Shown piece after piece: positions 1-8,157 of a stretch of DNA of 64,000 nt. The position numbers and the translations under genes are program-made. Numbering within the stretch: position 1 is the first letter of the stretch; each line of letters opens with the position of its first letter. Below the pieces are notes generated by a model. The model had not been told where the DNA came from, searched no databases, and saw only the letters and a list, made by a program, of their open reading frames with translations. Source of the stretch: an uncultured Eubacteriales bacterium (GTDB lineage Bacteria; Bacillota; Clostridia; Lachnospirales; Lachnospiraceae); contig OMWY01000002.1 of assembly GCA_900314885.1 (NCBI GenBank), positions 1 through 64,000 on the forward strand. The letters run 5' to 3'.

Positions 1-1782
1 ACATCAAACGCTTCAGCTGCAGCTGTAAAGAACGGCGCTGAGGACGGAAGCTATAAGGGAGACAACTACGGCCGTAACGTAACCGTAACAGCTAACGCTG
101 AGGGTAACGCAGTCGTAACACTTGTTGCTTCACCTTATTCAGATGACAGAACAAGCGCATATGATGTTAAGGCTGAAATCCCTGTAACTGTAAAGAACGT
201 AGTTTCTACTTCTCCTGTTGTTCAGACAGAGAGAAATGAAGTTACAGTTTCTGGTGTAGCTTCAGGCACAAGCCTTGTACTTGTTGAAGGCGAGACCTTC
301 AGCCAGGCAAGAAAGAACATCGCTGTTGCTTCAACAAAGGCAAACGCTGATGGAACAAACGAAGTAGTTCTTAAGCTTAAGGACACAAACTTCTCAAACA
401 ACTCACAGTACACCGTATTTACATCAACAGGTGTAAAGGTAGGCGCTTTCGTTGCTCAGTCTGAGAAGGTTACAGGCTATGACCTTGATAACTCATTCCT
501 TAAGATTGACGGCGCAGATAAGACTAAGGCTATTGGTAAGATTAAGCTTACAAACCAGTGGGGTCATGCTTACTCTAACACTAGCGCGACCGTTTCTATA
601 ACAACATCCGGTACTTCAAAAGACACCGCGACTGCTCAGTCTGCTAGTGCTTCTACATACTCTGAAAATAAGACAGAGTTAGGTGCTTGGTACTTCGTAA
701 TTAAGAGCTCAAAGACGGATGACAAGCATAACGGTCATGCAACAGGCTATGCTGATTTTGTTAACGGCGATGTTGTTAACGTAACAGCTGTAGCTAACGA
801 TGATAACCAGAATTATGTTCAGACACTTGCCCTTACGGTAAACGGAACATCTTCAGTTGAGAAGGCTACCATCTACAGCCTTGGCTTCTCAGCAACGAGC
901 CCTGAAGTAGCTAAAACAAACAACTTCACAGAAGAAGACCTTAAGGATTCTAATAAACCAACCTTCAGCTTCTTCATCGCTTGGCCGGAAGGAAAGGCAC
1001 CTGCAAACGCTCCTAAGGTAACAGTTTACCTTGACGATGAGAAGACAGGCGTTGATTTCTCGGACGGTGTTTATAAAGAACTTCTTAATACGAACGGTGA
1101 TTACTCGACAGGTAAAGTTGCTAACCAGAACGATGGTGAATATAAATACACTGTAGCTCTTAACAACTGGAAGATTGCTAAGGGTGCACATACATTCAGA
1201 GTTGAGTATAAGGATGGCAGCACAACCTATACACTTGACAAGCAGACATTCACAACCGAGGCTGATCTTGCAAAGAAGGCCGCTCCTGTCGCAAAGCTTA
1301 ACAGAGTAAGTTTAACAGCATCAACATCAAATACTACTTGGAGCACAGGAAAGACAGAGATATCTACGGATGGAACTGTAACTTACCTTTATAGAACAGC
1401 TTCAGCTGCCGTGTCTGCGGGAGCTAACCTTGATTTCTATGAGGATAAGGGTGGCAAGACCTATACCAATGAGGCGGTTATAACCTTAATTGACAGCACG
1501 GCAGGAACTGTTTTTGTAACCGGTACATTTGACAAGGATGGCAAGCTTTCAATCAGCAAGGTTGAGGCAGACCGGACATTCAAATCTGATTTCACCACTG
1601 AAAACCCAACCGGGAACGAAAAGTATGAGATTAAGACTGCAAGCTTCCGTGGTGTGGACGTTAACCTTGTTCTCGTTAAGACAGAAGCAAACTATGACTC
1701 AACAAAGAAGGCATACACAACCACAAAGGTTACATATTCTTACTTCAAACTTAAAACAGTTACACCAAATCCTGGAAACTAA
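1..1782 (+). CDS. Large exported/surface protein, C-terminal part (5' end outside window)
   Basis: Frame 1 is open from the first base to a TAA at 1780-1782, giving 593 residues with no start inside the window. The translation is rich in Thr, Ser, Val, Asn and Lys and alternates short beta-strand-like segments (for example VTVTANAEGNAVVTLVAS and VTVYLDDEKTG), as in Ig-like or bacterial adhesin domains. It contains no methionine and no cysteine, so a start-codon search reports only a short piece from a GTG at 1411. There is no LPXTG-type sorting signal or C-terminal membrane helix; it ends in TPNPGN. A strong terminator follows at once. The exact family is not recognised. Export and surface location are inferences from composition; the coding call itself is firm. 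Confidence 0.75.
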   Translation, partial: TSNASAAAVKNGAEDGSYKGDNYGRNVTVTANAEGNAVVTLVASPYSDDRTSAYDVKAEIPVTVKNVVSTSPVVQTERNEVTVSGVASGTSLVLVEGETFSQARKNIAVASTKANADGTNEVVLKLKDTNFSNNSQYTVFTSTGVKVGAFVAQSEKVTGYDLDNSFLKIDGADKTKAIGKIKLTNQWGHAYSNTSATVSITTSGTSKDTATAQSASASTYSENKTELGAWYFVIKSSKTDDKHNGHATGYADFVNGDVVNVTAVANDDNQNYVQTLALTVNGTSSVEKATIYSLGFSATSPEVAKTNNFTEEDLKDSNKPTFSFFIAWPEGKAPANAPKVTVYLDDEKTGVDFSDGVYKELLNTNGDYSTGKVANQNDGEYKYTVALNNWKIAKGAHTFRVEYKDGSTTYTLDKQTFTTEADLAKKAAPVAKLNRVSLTASTSNTTWSTGKTEISTDGTVTYLYRTASAAVSAGANLDFYEDKGGKTYTNEAVITLIDSTAGTVFVTGTFDKDGKLSISKVEADRTFKSDFTTENPTGNEKYEIKTASFRGVDVNLVLVKTEANYDSTKKAYTTTKVTYSYFKLKTVTPNPGN

Positions 1783-1795
1783 TTTAAACGACTTT

Positions 1796-1822
1796 AGGGG
1801 GCTCTTCGGGGCCCCTTCTTTA
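1796..1822 (+). terminator. Rho-independent terminator after the surface-protein gene
   Basis: A 9-bp stem (arms 1796-1804 and 1809-1817, two G-T wobbles) closes on a TTCG tetraloop and is followed by CTTCTTT. It lies 14 bases after the stop codon. Confidence 0.85.
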
Positions 1823-1865
1823 CGTATAATTAATTGATGGAAACTATGCTGAGGTAAATTAGATA

Positions 1866-2444
1866 ATGGTAGAAGATTATTATCGTACGCTGAGTTCCGT
1901 TGAACATTGGGGAGATTATGTGTTAAGTAAGAAAGATATTAATCGAATATATTATTCATTAAGTAAAGACGAAAATTGTTATGCATACAAGACCGACAGC
2001 CATGAAATTTTCAGTATCAAGGATGCCGTTAATAAGAGGATATACTCTGATGATATTAATTATATATTAGTTACAGAGTATGTTACAGAATGTGATATGG
2101 TTGTTTTCTCTAAAATAGAGAAAAATCTCATATGCAACCTGAATGGGAAATATAAAAGTGCTATTTATCTTCAGCGTTTGGAAAGATGTCAATATAATGA
2201 ATATAAATGGTTAGAGGATAATATGATTCAACTGAAAATATTTATACCTCAGGGAAGTAAAATGTATTTATCAAAAGAATATAAAAGGAAAAATGTGAAA
2301 TTTTTTCTTCTGCCAGAAGGGAGTAAGCTGGTGGTCGTGAGGACTAATCCAGAATCTAAAAATGGGGATATTAATTGTGTACTATTATCTGATGGCATGA
2401 ATATCGCGTATGGTTCAAAGACCGATTATCGGCAAAAAATGTGA
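1866..2444 (+). CDS. Hypothetical protein, 192 aa, first gene of an A+T-rich unit
   Basis: The ORF starts at ATG 1866 with a GAGG-like ribosome site about 12 bases upstream and ends with TGA at 2442-2444. The product is rich in Tyr, Lys, Asn and Ile, has no signal peptide and no membrane helix, and looks soluble. The C-terminal half carries two short similar strands, FIPQGSKMYL and LLPEGSKLVVV. I do not recognise the family. Base composition is clearly more A+T-rich than the division and flagellar genes further on. The stop overlaps the GTG start of the next small gene (GTGA), which suggests translational coupling and a joint role with a membrane partner. Confidence 0.6.
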   Translation: MVEDYYRTLSSVEHWGDYVLSKKDINRIYYSLSKDENCYAYKTDSHEIFSIKDAVNKRIYSDDINYILVTEYVTECDMVVFSKIEKNLICNLNGKYKSAIYLQRLERCQYNEYKWLEDNMIQLKIFIPQGSKMYLSKEYKRKNVKFFLLPEGSKLVVVRTNPESKNGDINCVLLSDGMNIAYGSKTDYRQKM

Positions 2445-2614
2445 GATATGGCAATGCTTTCATGGCATTAGCTCTTGCTTGCAGTGCTTTGTCAGTGCTA
2501 TCTGCCTGTTATTATAAAGGTCCTATGACGGGGAAAAGTTTTTTTGTTTTATTATCACTTTTATATATTGCGATTTGCGTATTCTTAGTGAAACTAAAGA
2601 AAGATTATGGATAA
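2441..2614 (+). CDS. Small two-helix membrane protein, 57 aa
   Basis: A GTG at 2441 overlaps the TGA of the preceding gene (GTGA), and the frame stays open to TAA at 2612-2614. An internal ATG at 2462 would give 50 residues. The product consists of two hydrophobic helices, roughly residues 7-24 (ALALACSALSVLSA) and 34-51 (FFVLLSLLYIAICVFLV), joined by a short polar turn, with a basic tail KLKKDYG. The next gene begins 13 bases later with an AGGA ribosome site in between. The ORF sits in the middle of a co-directional unit, which favours a real gene. Its function is unknown; a membrane anchor or partner for the upstream soluble protein is a guess. Confidence 0.55.
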   Translation: MRYGNAFMALALACSALSVLSACYYKGPMTGKSFFVLLSLLYIAICVFLVKLKKDYG

Positions 2615-2627
2615 ATAGGAAGCATTA

Positions 2628-3461
2628 ATGGATAAAATATTGAATGAACTTATAAATAAGGTAGATGCGGAAAAGTCGTCCTTGATTCGAACAAAGAATA
2701 AACGAGTGAATAAGAGCAGTATTATTATGATACTTATACTTACTAATATGATTGCCGCTTATCTGTATGCCAATTATTGTAAAGAATGCTACTCCAGAAC
2801 TGTAGCAACGATTTTTATTGTGTGTGATATTGCACTATTCTGTGTTTACATGAAACACATAAAGTATTCATATAATGTATTATATGTGGTTGGAAATAAA
2901 AAAATATTACCTTGCTTTATACATAATGAGGCGTATCTGATAACAAAGAGCACTTTAGAAGGTTATTCAGAAGGAATTGATAAAAATTTTCTGGAAGCTT
3001 TTCTTCACTATATGGAGAAAGAAGACAATGAGAAGATAAAGATATCTTCAATTATTATTAACAACATTGTCCTGGCTACTTATATTTCAATTCTAGCTTC
3101 ATTTTTATTCAATCACTTAGACGCAGTTATTAATCACTTCGCGAGTAGCCATACAACATATACCATTTCAGCAGAGTTGAAATGTAGTACATTATCAGCA
3201 ATCAACTACTATAAAGACGGTAGAAGCTATATCATAAGTGACCCGATACTTGAAGTAAGCCAATTGAACTCAGATGAATTGTTCTATCATATATGTATGA
3301 TTATCATGGCAGCATTTATTATTGGCTTTACAATGTGGTTTTGCTCAACAGTGGCAACTGATATTAATAAAGGTTATTTTAAAAAATTGACATCAAGGCA
3401 ATTGATTTATGAAAGTGTACAATGCCTAATATTGGAAGAGAATCATGTAGAAAAATTGTAA
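2628..3461 (+). CDS. Hypothetical membrane protein, 277 aa
   Basis: ATG 2628 is preceded by AGGA about 8 bases upstream. Four hydrophobic segments are visible at roughly residues 29-50, 57-75, 145-165 and 218-243. A soluble stretch of about 60 residues lies between helices 2 and 3, and another of about 50 between helices 3 and 4. The second loop (SSHTTYTISAELKCSTLSA region) is probably extracellular. There is no recognisable catalytic motif. It is the third gene of the A+T-rich unit and is probably co-transcribed with the two genes before it. No function is assigned. Confidence 0.6.
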   Translation: MDKILNELINKVDAEKSSLIRTKNKRVNKSSIIMILILTNMIAAYLYANYCKECYSRTVATIFIVCDIALFCVYMKHIKYSYNVLYVVGNKKILPCFIHNEAYLITKSTLEGYSEGIDKNFLEAFLHYMEKEDNEKIKISSIIINNIVLATYISILASFLFNHLDAVINHFASSHTTYTISAELKCSTLSAINYYKDGRSYIISDPILEVSQLNSDELFYHICMIIMAAFIIGFTMWFCSTVATDINKGYFKKLTSRQLIYESVQCLILEENHVEKL

Positions 3462-3530
3462 TGTGGCTCATTTGTCAATGGAAAATTAGGTCATTCGCTT
3501 ATTTGATTTTAGACCACATCGAGTCATGTG

Positions 3531-3555
3531 TTTGTTTCGTTCCTTTCGAAACAAA
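3531..3555 (+). terminator. Hairpin between two hypothetical genes, possible weak terminator
   Basis: A perfect 9-bp stem (TTTGTTTCG / CGAAACAAA) with a 7-base loop lies between genes. It lacks an immediate T run, although TTTT occurs a few bases later, so it may be an attenuator or processing hairpin instead. Confidence 0.4.
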
Positions 3556-3584
3556 GCATATTTTAACTTAGGTGAGGATTGGAG

Positions 3585-5387
3585 ATGGAAAAGAGCATAT
3601 CTATGAAAAAATCACTAATTGACGGTCATTATTGGAAAATGCTTCTTGAAAGAATTCTCATGGGCCTATTGATTAACCTTTTGATTGCGGGAATTCTGTA
3701 TCTGATCCCCGGATACAAGGCCTATATTACCAAAACAATATTTGACGAACATGGATTGAACTTCTCTATTCCCGATATACTTATGACTCAGATATCCATA
3801 ACATTTATTATTACGTCATTGCTATCCGTACTCTCATCAAATAGTATAGTAGTATTTTGGGAAGATGTGATGGCGAGGCAGCTCATTTATCCTAAATATA
3901 CAAATTTCATTTCATTATCGGGATATTTGTTCGCAAGCTTGATTTCAAGCTTTATTTCATTAACGTTGTTCAAGGAGTATATTGTTATAAGCTTTATTTT
4001 ATCAGTTATTGTTGCCGGATATTTGTCAGCAAAGACTATAGGTATATATTACGGCAAGGATGAAATAAAAAAACAACTTAAAAATGAATTAAAACTGTAC
4101 CATGAAGCTGCTAGCAACGCAGAAAGTGATGCAGAAAAACGGTGGGAAGTAAAACATAACGAGTATCTAAATGAACCTATGCATATGCCGGATAAGAATT
4201 GTGGTATAAAGGTAACTACTATACCTATAACATACGAAGACAATGAAAAAGAAGCCATTAAAAAATATCATTCAATTATGGACCGGCTAATTGCAAGGTC
4301 AATACAAGTAATTGCTGATAAAAATATCGAGTCAATTCTTGACAATCAGGAATTATTTGTGGAAGATAGGGAATATGAAGAAGAATTTATTGAGCTGATA
4401 TTTAATGAGAATACGAAGTTTGCGCTGACTCTGTTTCAATACAACGGTAATACTTTTCTTAGTACAGACAACTCGTGCCACGCTATATTAATATATTGTA
4501 TAAAAAATAATATTGATTTACCATCTCAATTGATTGACAAGATAAGCAGTTACTGGATACAAAAGGTAGAAAATATATTAGATGTGAATTTCCGTATAAA
4601 ACATATGAACTATGAAGAGAATAAAGACCAGAGCGCCGATACGCCCACTGCTATATATTATTTCATAAATCATGACATATATGATAGTTATAACATGGAA
4701 ATTAGTGATGACAGGCTAAATTTGGACTGCGACTTCGATGACAGCTTATTTAAATACTTATTTCATGATGCAGACTATGGTAAATTGATAGATATTTATG
4801 AGAAATTTTATATAGACATGATTACTTTGCGTGGCAGTCACAATGAAATATTCACTAGATGGAATATAAAGTTTGAGTATACTTCGGGTGATGCTCTTCA
4901 CATATTATTCTATGGATTTGCAAAGACGATAGAAAATCATACTGTACCGGATGATAATATTGGCGAATTTGTAACTATGGCTTGTAAGTTCTATTCATAC
5001 TGGTATATAGATACTTATAACGATGACAAATATATGAGATATTATGAAATCCCGGGCCCTGTTAGACTTGCATTAGAGAATGGCTACAAAGATGCTTTAC
5101 TATATTCATTGGCTGAAAATCAAGATAAGGTATTATCCAGGTTGCTTCTTGAGGCCGGATTGAGTGTAAAGGATGTAATGCTAAACCAGAAACTACTGGA
5201 AGGCATTGAACCTAGATACATGATAAGAGATGGAATTACAAAGGATGACTTGAAGAAATTTAACACATCAGATTATATATACTATATCTCTGTATTTTAT
5301 GACGATTGGAACGAAAATAAGAAGCTTATGAAACAATTGGGATTTTCAGATGAGGAAATAAAACAATCTATAAGCGAGCATCAGTAA
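3585..5387 (+). CDS. Hypothetical membrane protein with large cytoplasmic C-terminal region, 600 aa
   Basis: ATG 3585 lies 7 bases after AGGTGAGG, so it is preferred over the in-frame TTG at 3579. Four membrane helices are packed at the N-terminus (about 25-42, 66-92, 107-128, 131-154). They are followed by a Lys/Glu-rich, coiled-coil-like segment (about 158-195) and some 400 soluble residues rich in Asp, Tyr and Ile. No nuclease, kinase or ATPase motif is recognisable. The end (LMKQLGFSDEEIKQ) looks like a small helical domain. Composition is A+T-rich like the three genes before it, and a strong terminator follows. A sensor or membrane-linked effector is possible, but nothing in the sequence proves it. 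Confidence 0.6.
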   Translation: MEKSISMKKSLIDGHYWKMLLERILMGLLINLLIAGILYLIPGYKAYITKTIFDEHGLNFSIPDILMTQISITFIITSLLSVLSSNSIVVFWEDVMARQLIYPKYTNFISLSGYLFASLISSFISLTLFKEYIVISFILSVIVAGYLSAKTIGIYYGKDEIKKQLKNELKLYHEAASNAESDAEKRWEVKHNEYLNEPMHMPDKNCGIKVTTIPITYEDNEKEAIKKYHSIMDRLIARSIQVIADKNIESILDNQELFVEDREYEEEFIELIFNENTKFALTLFQYNGNTFLSTDNSCHAILIYCIKNNIDLPSQLIDKISSYWIQKVENILDVNFRIKHMNYEENKDQSADTPTAIYYFINHDIYDSYNMEISDDRLNLDCDFDDSLFKYLFHDADYGKLIDIYEKFYIDMITLRGSHNEIFTRWNIKFEYTSGDALHILFYGFAKTIENHTVPDDNIGEFVTMACKFYSYWYIDTYNDDKYMRYYEIPGPVRLALENGYKDALLYSLAENQDKVLSRLLLEAGLSVKDVMLNQKLLEGIEPRYMIRDGITKDDLKKFNTSDYIYYISVFYDDWNENKKLMKQLGFSDEEIKQSISEHQ

Positions 5388-5437
5388 GGAATACTTAAAC
5401 GAATAAATTTATCGATCGTGAAGTGTTCGCCACTGAT

Positions 5438-5469
5438 AGAAGCTATAGATTTCTGTAGCTTCTTTTTTC
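5438..5469 (+). terminator. Rho-independent terminator closing the hypothetical gene block
   Basis: The 11-bp stem (5438-5448 / 5453-5463, one T-G wobble) has an ATTT loop and a run of T residues. Confidence 0.85.
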
Positions 5470-5498
5470 TTGCTTTACATCGTATCTCATGGTATAAT
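5470..5498 (+). promoter_or_regulatory. Sigma-A-type promoter for the rpn - yesN/yesM unit
   Basis: TTGCTT (5470-5475), a 17-base spacer and a perfect TATAAT (5493-5498) stand 30 bases before the rpn start. The downstream genes overlap each other and no other clear promoter was seen before the two-component pair. Confidence 0.6.
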
Positions 5499-5528
5499 CG
5501 TTAGTATAAAAGACGAAGGAGTAATTTA

Positions 5529-6554
5529 ATGGGACAAATTGATGAGCTAACTAAGCAGTATATGCAGAATCCTGAGCATTTTGCAGACCTGTTTAACTAT
5601 CTGATATTTAATGGTGAGAATGTTATCAAGCCTCAGAATGTCAGCGATGTCGACCCTGTTCTCATTGAGAACATTTATAGTGATCAGGATTCGGATGAGA
5701 AGAAAATTGATGAACTTATTCAGCGATACAGAGATGTTATTAGGTATGTACAACTTGATAATGGTGGCTTTTACGCTGTGATGCTTGGAGTAGAAAATCA
5801 GTCATATGTAGATTATGGTATGCCGGTACGTGATTATCTCTATGATGCGCTTCAGTATGCCAGACAGATAGAGGAATTAAAGCGAACTCATAAGGATGAT
5901 GGCCGAAGTAAAAGTAGAGATGAGCTTTTCAGCGGCCTTTACAGAGAAGACAGGCTTGTACCCGTAATTACAGCGGTTATATACTGGGACAGTGACAAAT
6001 GGAATGGTCCGAGAACACTTAAAGATGTGCTTGCGTATGATAAGAGACTTATGAACTTTATTCCGGACTATAGTATAAATCTCATAGAGCCTTATAGCAT
6101 GGAAGACGAGGACTTTAAAAAGTTCAGCTCTCTGTTAGGCGATGCGCTGCATATTTTAAAGAGTTCGTCTGACAAGGATTCTTTGAGAGAGCTAATAGAT
6201 AAAGGAAGCGGCTTGAGGAGTCTCGACAGAGAGACAACCATACTACTGAATAAACTGTTAGGTTCTAATATACCTACACCTGAAGGAAAGGAGACAATAG
6301 GTATGGAAAGAGTATCAAAGGCGATAATGGAAATCAGACAAGAGGGAATAGATGAAGGCAGAGTAAGAGGAAGAGAAGAAGGAAGAGAAGAAGGAAGAGA
6401 AGAAGGAAAGATTCTGGGAGCAGTTGAGGCATTACGTGAGTTTAAAGTTCCCGATCCTCAGATAGCTGAGAATATTATTAAGAGTTATAACCTCACTCCG
6501 GAGCAGGCAAATATTTACCTGGCTGAGTCTGCAACAACATATGGAAATGAATAA
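5529..6554 (+). CDS. Rpn-family recombination-promoting nuclease / putative transposase
   Basis: The start is ATG 5529 with AAGGAG 7 bases upstream; the product is 341 aa. The sequence has the layout of Rpn / Transposase_31 proteins (PD-(D/E)XK superfamily): an N-terminal helical part, the core motif GVENQSYVDYGMPVR followed by a helix with DALQYARQ, then VPVITAVIYWDSDKWNGPRTL. The charged C-terminal third is typical of this clostridial family. It contains three perfect REEG repeats. Family members are DNA endonucleases that stimulate RecA-independent recombination. The gene's last 14 bases overlap the start of the response-regulator gene, so it is probably co-transcribed with the sensing genes. 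No inverted repeats of an insertion sequence were seen around it. Confidence 0.75.
   Translation: MGQIDELTKQYMQNPEHFADLFNYLIFNGENVIKPQNVSDVDPVLIENIYSDQDSDEKKIDELIQRYRDVIRYVQLDNGGFYAVMLGVENQSYVDYGMPVRDYLYDALQYARQIEELKRTHKDDGRSKSRDELFSGLYREDRLVPVITAVIYWDSDKWNGPRTLKDVLAYDKRLMNFIPDYSINLIEPYSMEDEDFKKFSSLLGDALHILKSSSDKDSLRELIDKGSGLRSLDRETTILLNKLLGSNIPTPEGKETIGMERVSKAIMEIRQEGIDEGRVRGREEGREEGREEGKILGAVEALREFKVPDPQIAENIIKSYNLTPEQANIYLAESATTYGNE
6369..6404 (+). repeat. Three perfect 12-bp tandem repeats inside the rpn gene
   Basis: The unit GGAAGAGAAGAA occurs three times without change at 6369, 6381 and 6393, followed by a partial fourth copy. Each unit encodes four residues of a charged helix (REEG). 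A change in copy number would keep the frame. Confidence 0.9.
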
Positions 6555-8157
6555 TTACAAACTACTTATAGTCGATGACGAGGAGGATGTCATCGATGTT
6601 ATGTTAAAGAGGGTGCTGTGGGATGAGATAGGATTCACTGTCGCGGGCACCGCAAATAACGGCGTCAAGGGGATAGAGTGCGCAGAGGCGATAGAGCCTG
6701 ACGTCATAATGACCGATATCAAGATGCCATATATGGATGGCATCGAGATGGCAAAGCGCCTGAAGAAGGAATTTCCATCGGTGAAGCTCCTTCTTTTAAC
6801 AGGCTTTGATGAGCTTGAGTACGCTAAGGAGGCGATACACCTCGAGGTTGAAGAGTACCTCACGAAGCCCCTTAACGTATCCGAGCTGACAGATATTTTT
6901 AAGCGCTTAAAAGAAAAGCTTGATCGTGAAAATGATGAGAAGAAAAATACCGAGAAGCTAAGAAAATATTTCGACGAGAGCCTTCCACTCCTACAGGCGA
7001 ATTTTTACGTGGAATTAATCGAAGGGAGACTCGCGTCTGAGAGACTTACGGGGTACCTTTCGGAATATCAGATTGATTTTGACAGCGCCTACTACTGCGC
7101 CGTGGTCCTCCATACGTCTAAGACCGTGGTGCCGTCTGATATTGATCCCTTCCTCCTTGCCTTCTCGGTTCGAAGGGAAGCGGAGAATAATTTTACTGAA
7201 AAATGGAAGGCAAAGTTCTTCGAGTACCTTGGAAATACCGTAATGCTTGCGAGCCTCCCTAACGCTAAGGCACTTTCTGATTTAACAGATGAGTGCGACA
7301 GCTTCTGCAAGGAAATGAAGCGTAGCCTCGGAGCCGTTGTGACAGCGGGAATAGGAGTGATATGTTCAGATCCCGCAGACCTTAAGCAGTCCTATGAAGG
7401 CGCGAGGGATGCTGTAAGCTACAGGGTTATTTATGGTACGGGCCGTGCCATAAATATACGAGAAGTAGCTCCGAAGGGGAAGAACGCTAAGGAAAATTCC
7501 GACAGCGCAAGCGGACAGGCTCTTGCCTTGATGGGTAAGAAAATATTACTCGGGAGCGAGGATGATATTAATTCAGCTATACAGGAATGGTATGATATCT
7601 CCTTAAGTAAATGTTCCACCGTTCGAGAATACCAGATGGCGGTTATGGAGCTTGCCGGATATATTTATAAATTCGCGACCGATAATTCTCTTGATGCCGA
7701 GAAGGCATCGGGGCAGGCAGACCTCTATAATTATCTGCCTCAGATGGAAAAAATGCAGTTAAAGGAATGGTTAACGGGTACTGCCCATCATTTTAAGGAG
7801 CAGCTTGATTTAGCAAGAAGCGAGAGCACAAGGTCATTTGTCGATAAGGCTCTCGATTATATAAAGGAAGACTACTCCGAAAAGAATTTATCCGTCGAAG
7901 GTATGGCTGAAAAATTATCGGTGTCAGGCTCATATTTTCAGTCGGTATTTAAAAAAGAGACGGGCAAGACATTTAATAATTATCTTACTGATTATCGCAT
8001 GAAGGAAGCGGTGAGACTCTTAACCGAAACTGATGACAAGAATTATGTTATAGCCGAAAAGACAGGATATTCCGACGCGAATTATTTCAGCTATGTATTT
8101 AAGAAGCAGTTCGGCGTGTCACCGTCTGTTTACAGGTCACAGCATGAAAATAAGTAA
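6541..8157 (+). CDS. Response regulator with AraC-type DNA-binding domain (YesN-like)
   Basis: The 538-residue protein begins with a receiver domain: acidic pocket D12-D13, phospho-acceptor D59 in MTDIKMP, and K108 in LTKPL. A middle region of about 270 residues follows. It ends in a two-helix-turn-helix AraC domain (FVDKALDYIKEDYSEKNLSVE to FGVSPSVYR). This is the arrangement of YesN-type regulators that control carbohydrate genes. The start is ATG 6541 or the in-frame ATG 6547; neither has a clear ribosome site, and both lie inside the end of rpn, so translational coupling is likely. The stop overlaps the kinase gene by 14 bases. Confidence 0.9.
   Translation: MEMNNYKLLIVDDEEDVIDVMLKRVLWDEIGFTVAGTANNGVKGIECAEAIEPDVIMTDIKMPYMDGIEMAKRLKKEFPSVKLLLLTGFDELEYAKEAIHLEVEEYLTKPLNVSELTDIFKRLKEKLDRENDEKKNTEKLRKYFDESLPLLQANFYVELIEGRLASERLTGYLSEYQIDFDSAYYCAVVLHTSKTVVPSDIDPFLLAFSVRREAENNFTEKWKAKFFEYLGNTVMLASLPNAKALSDLTDECDSFCKEMKRSLGAVVTAGIGVICSDPADLKQSYEGARDAVSYRVIYGTGRAINIREVAPKGKNAKENSDSASGQALALMGKKILLGSEDDINSAIQEWYDISLSKCSTVREYQMAVMELAGYIYKFATDNSLDAEKASGQADLYNYLPQMEKMQLKEWLTGTAHHFKEQLDLARSESTRSFVDKALDYIKEDYSEKNLSVEGMAEKLSVSGSYFQSVFKKETGKTFNNYLTDYRMKEAVRLLTETDDKNYVIAEKTGYSDANYFSYVFKKQFGVSPSVYRSQHENK

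Noticed and set aside
1411..1782. Separate 123-residue gene starting at GTG 1411
   Set aside because: The frame is open all the way from position 1; this is only the C-terminal end of a larger protein.
6369..6404. Short tandem repeats as a CRISPR-like array
   Set aside because: Units are only 12 bp, have no spacers and lie inside a coding region.
5529..6554. rpn as part of a complete insertion sequence
   Set aside because: No terminal inverted repeats or target duplications were visible around it; it has a normal promoter and overlaps the next gene.
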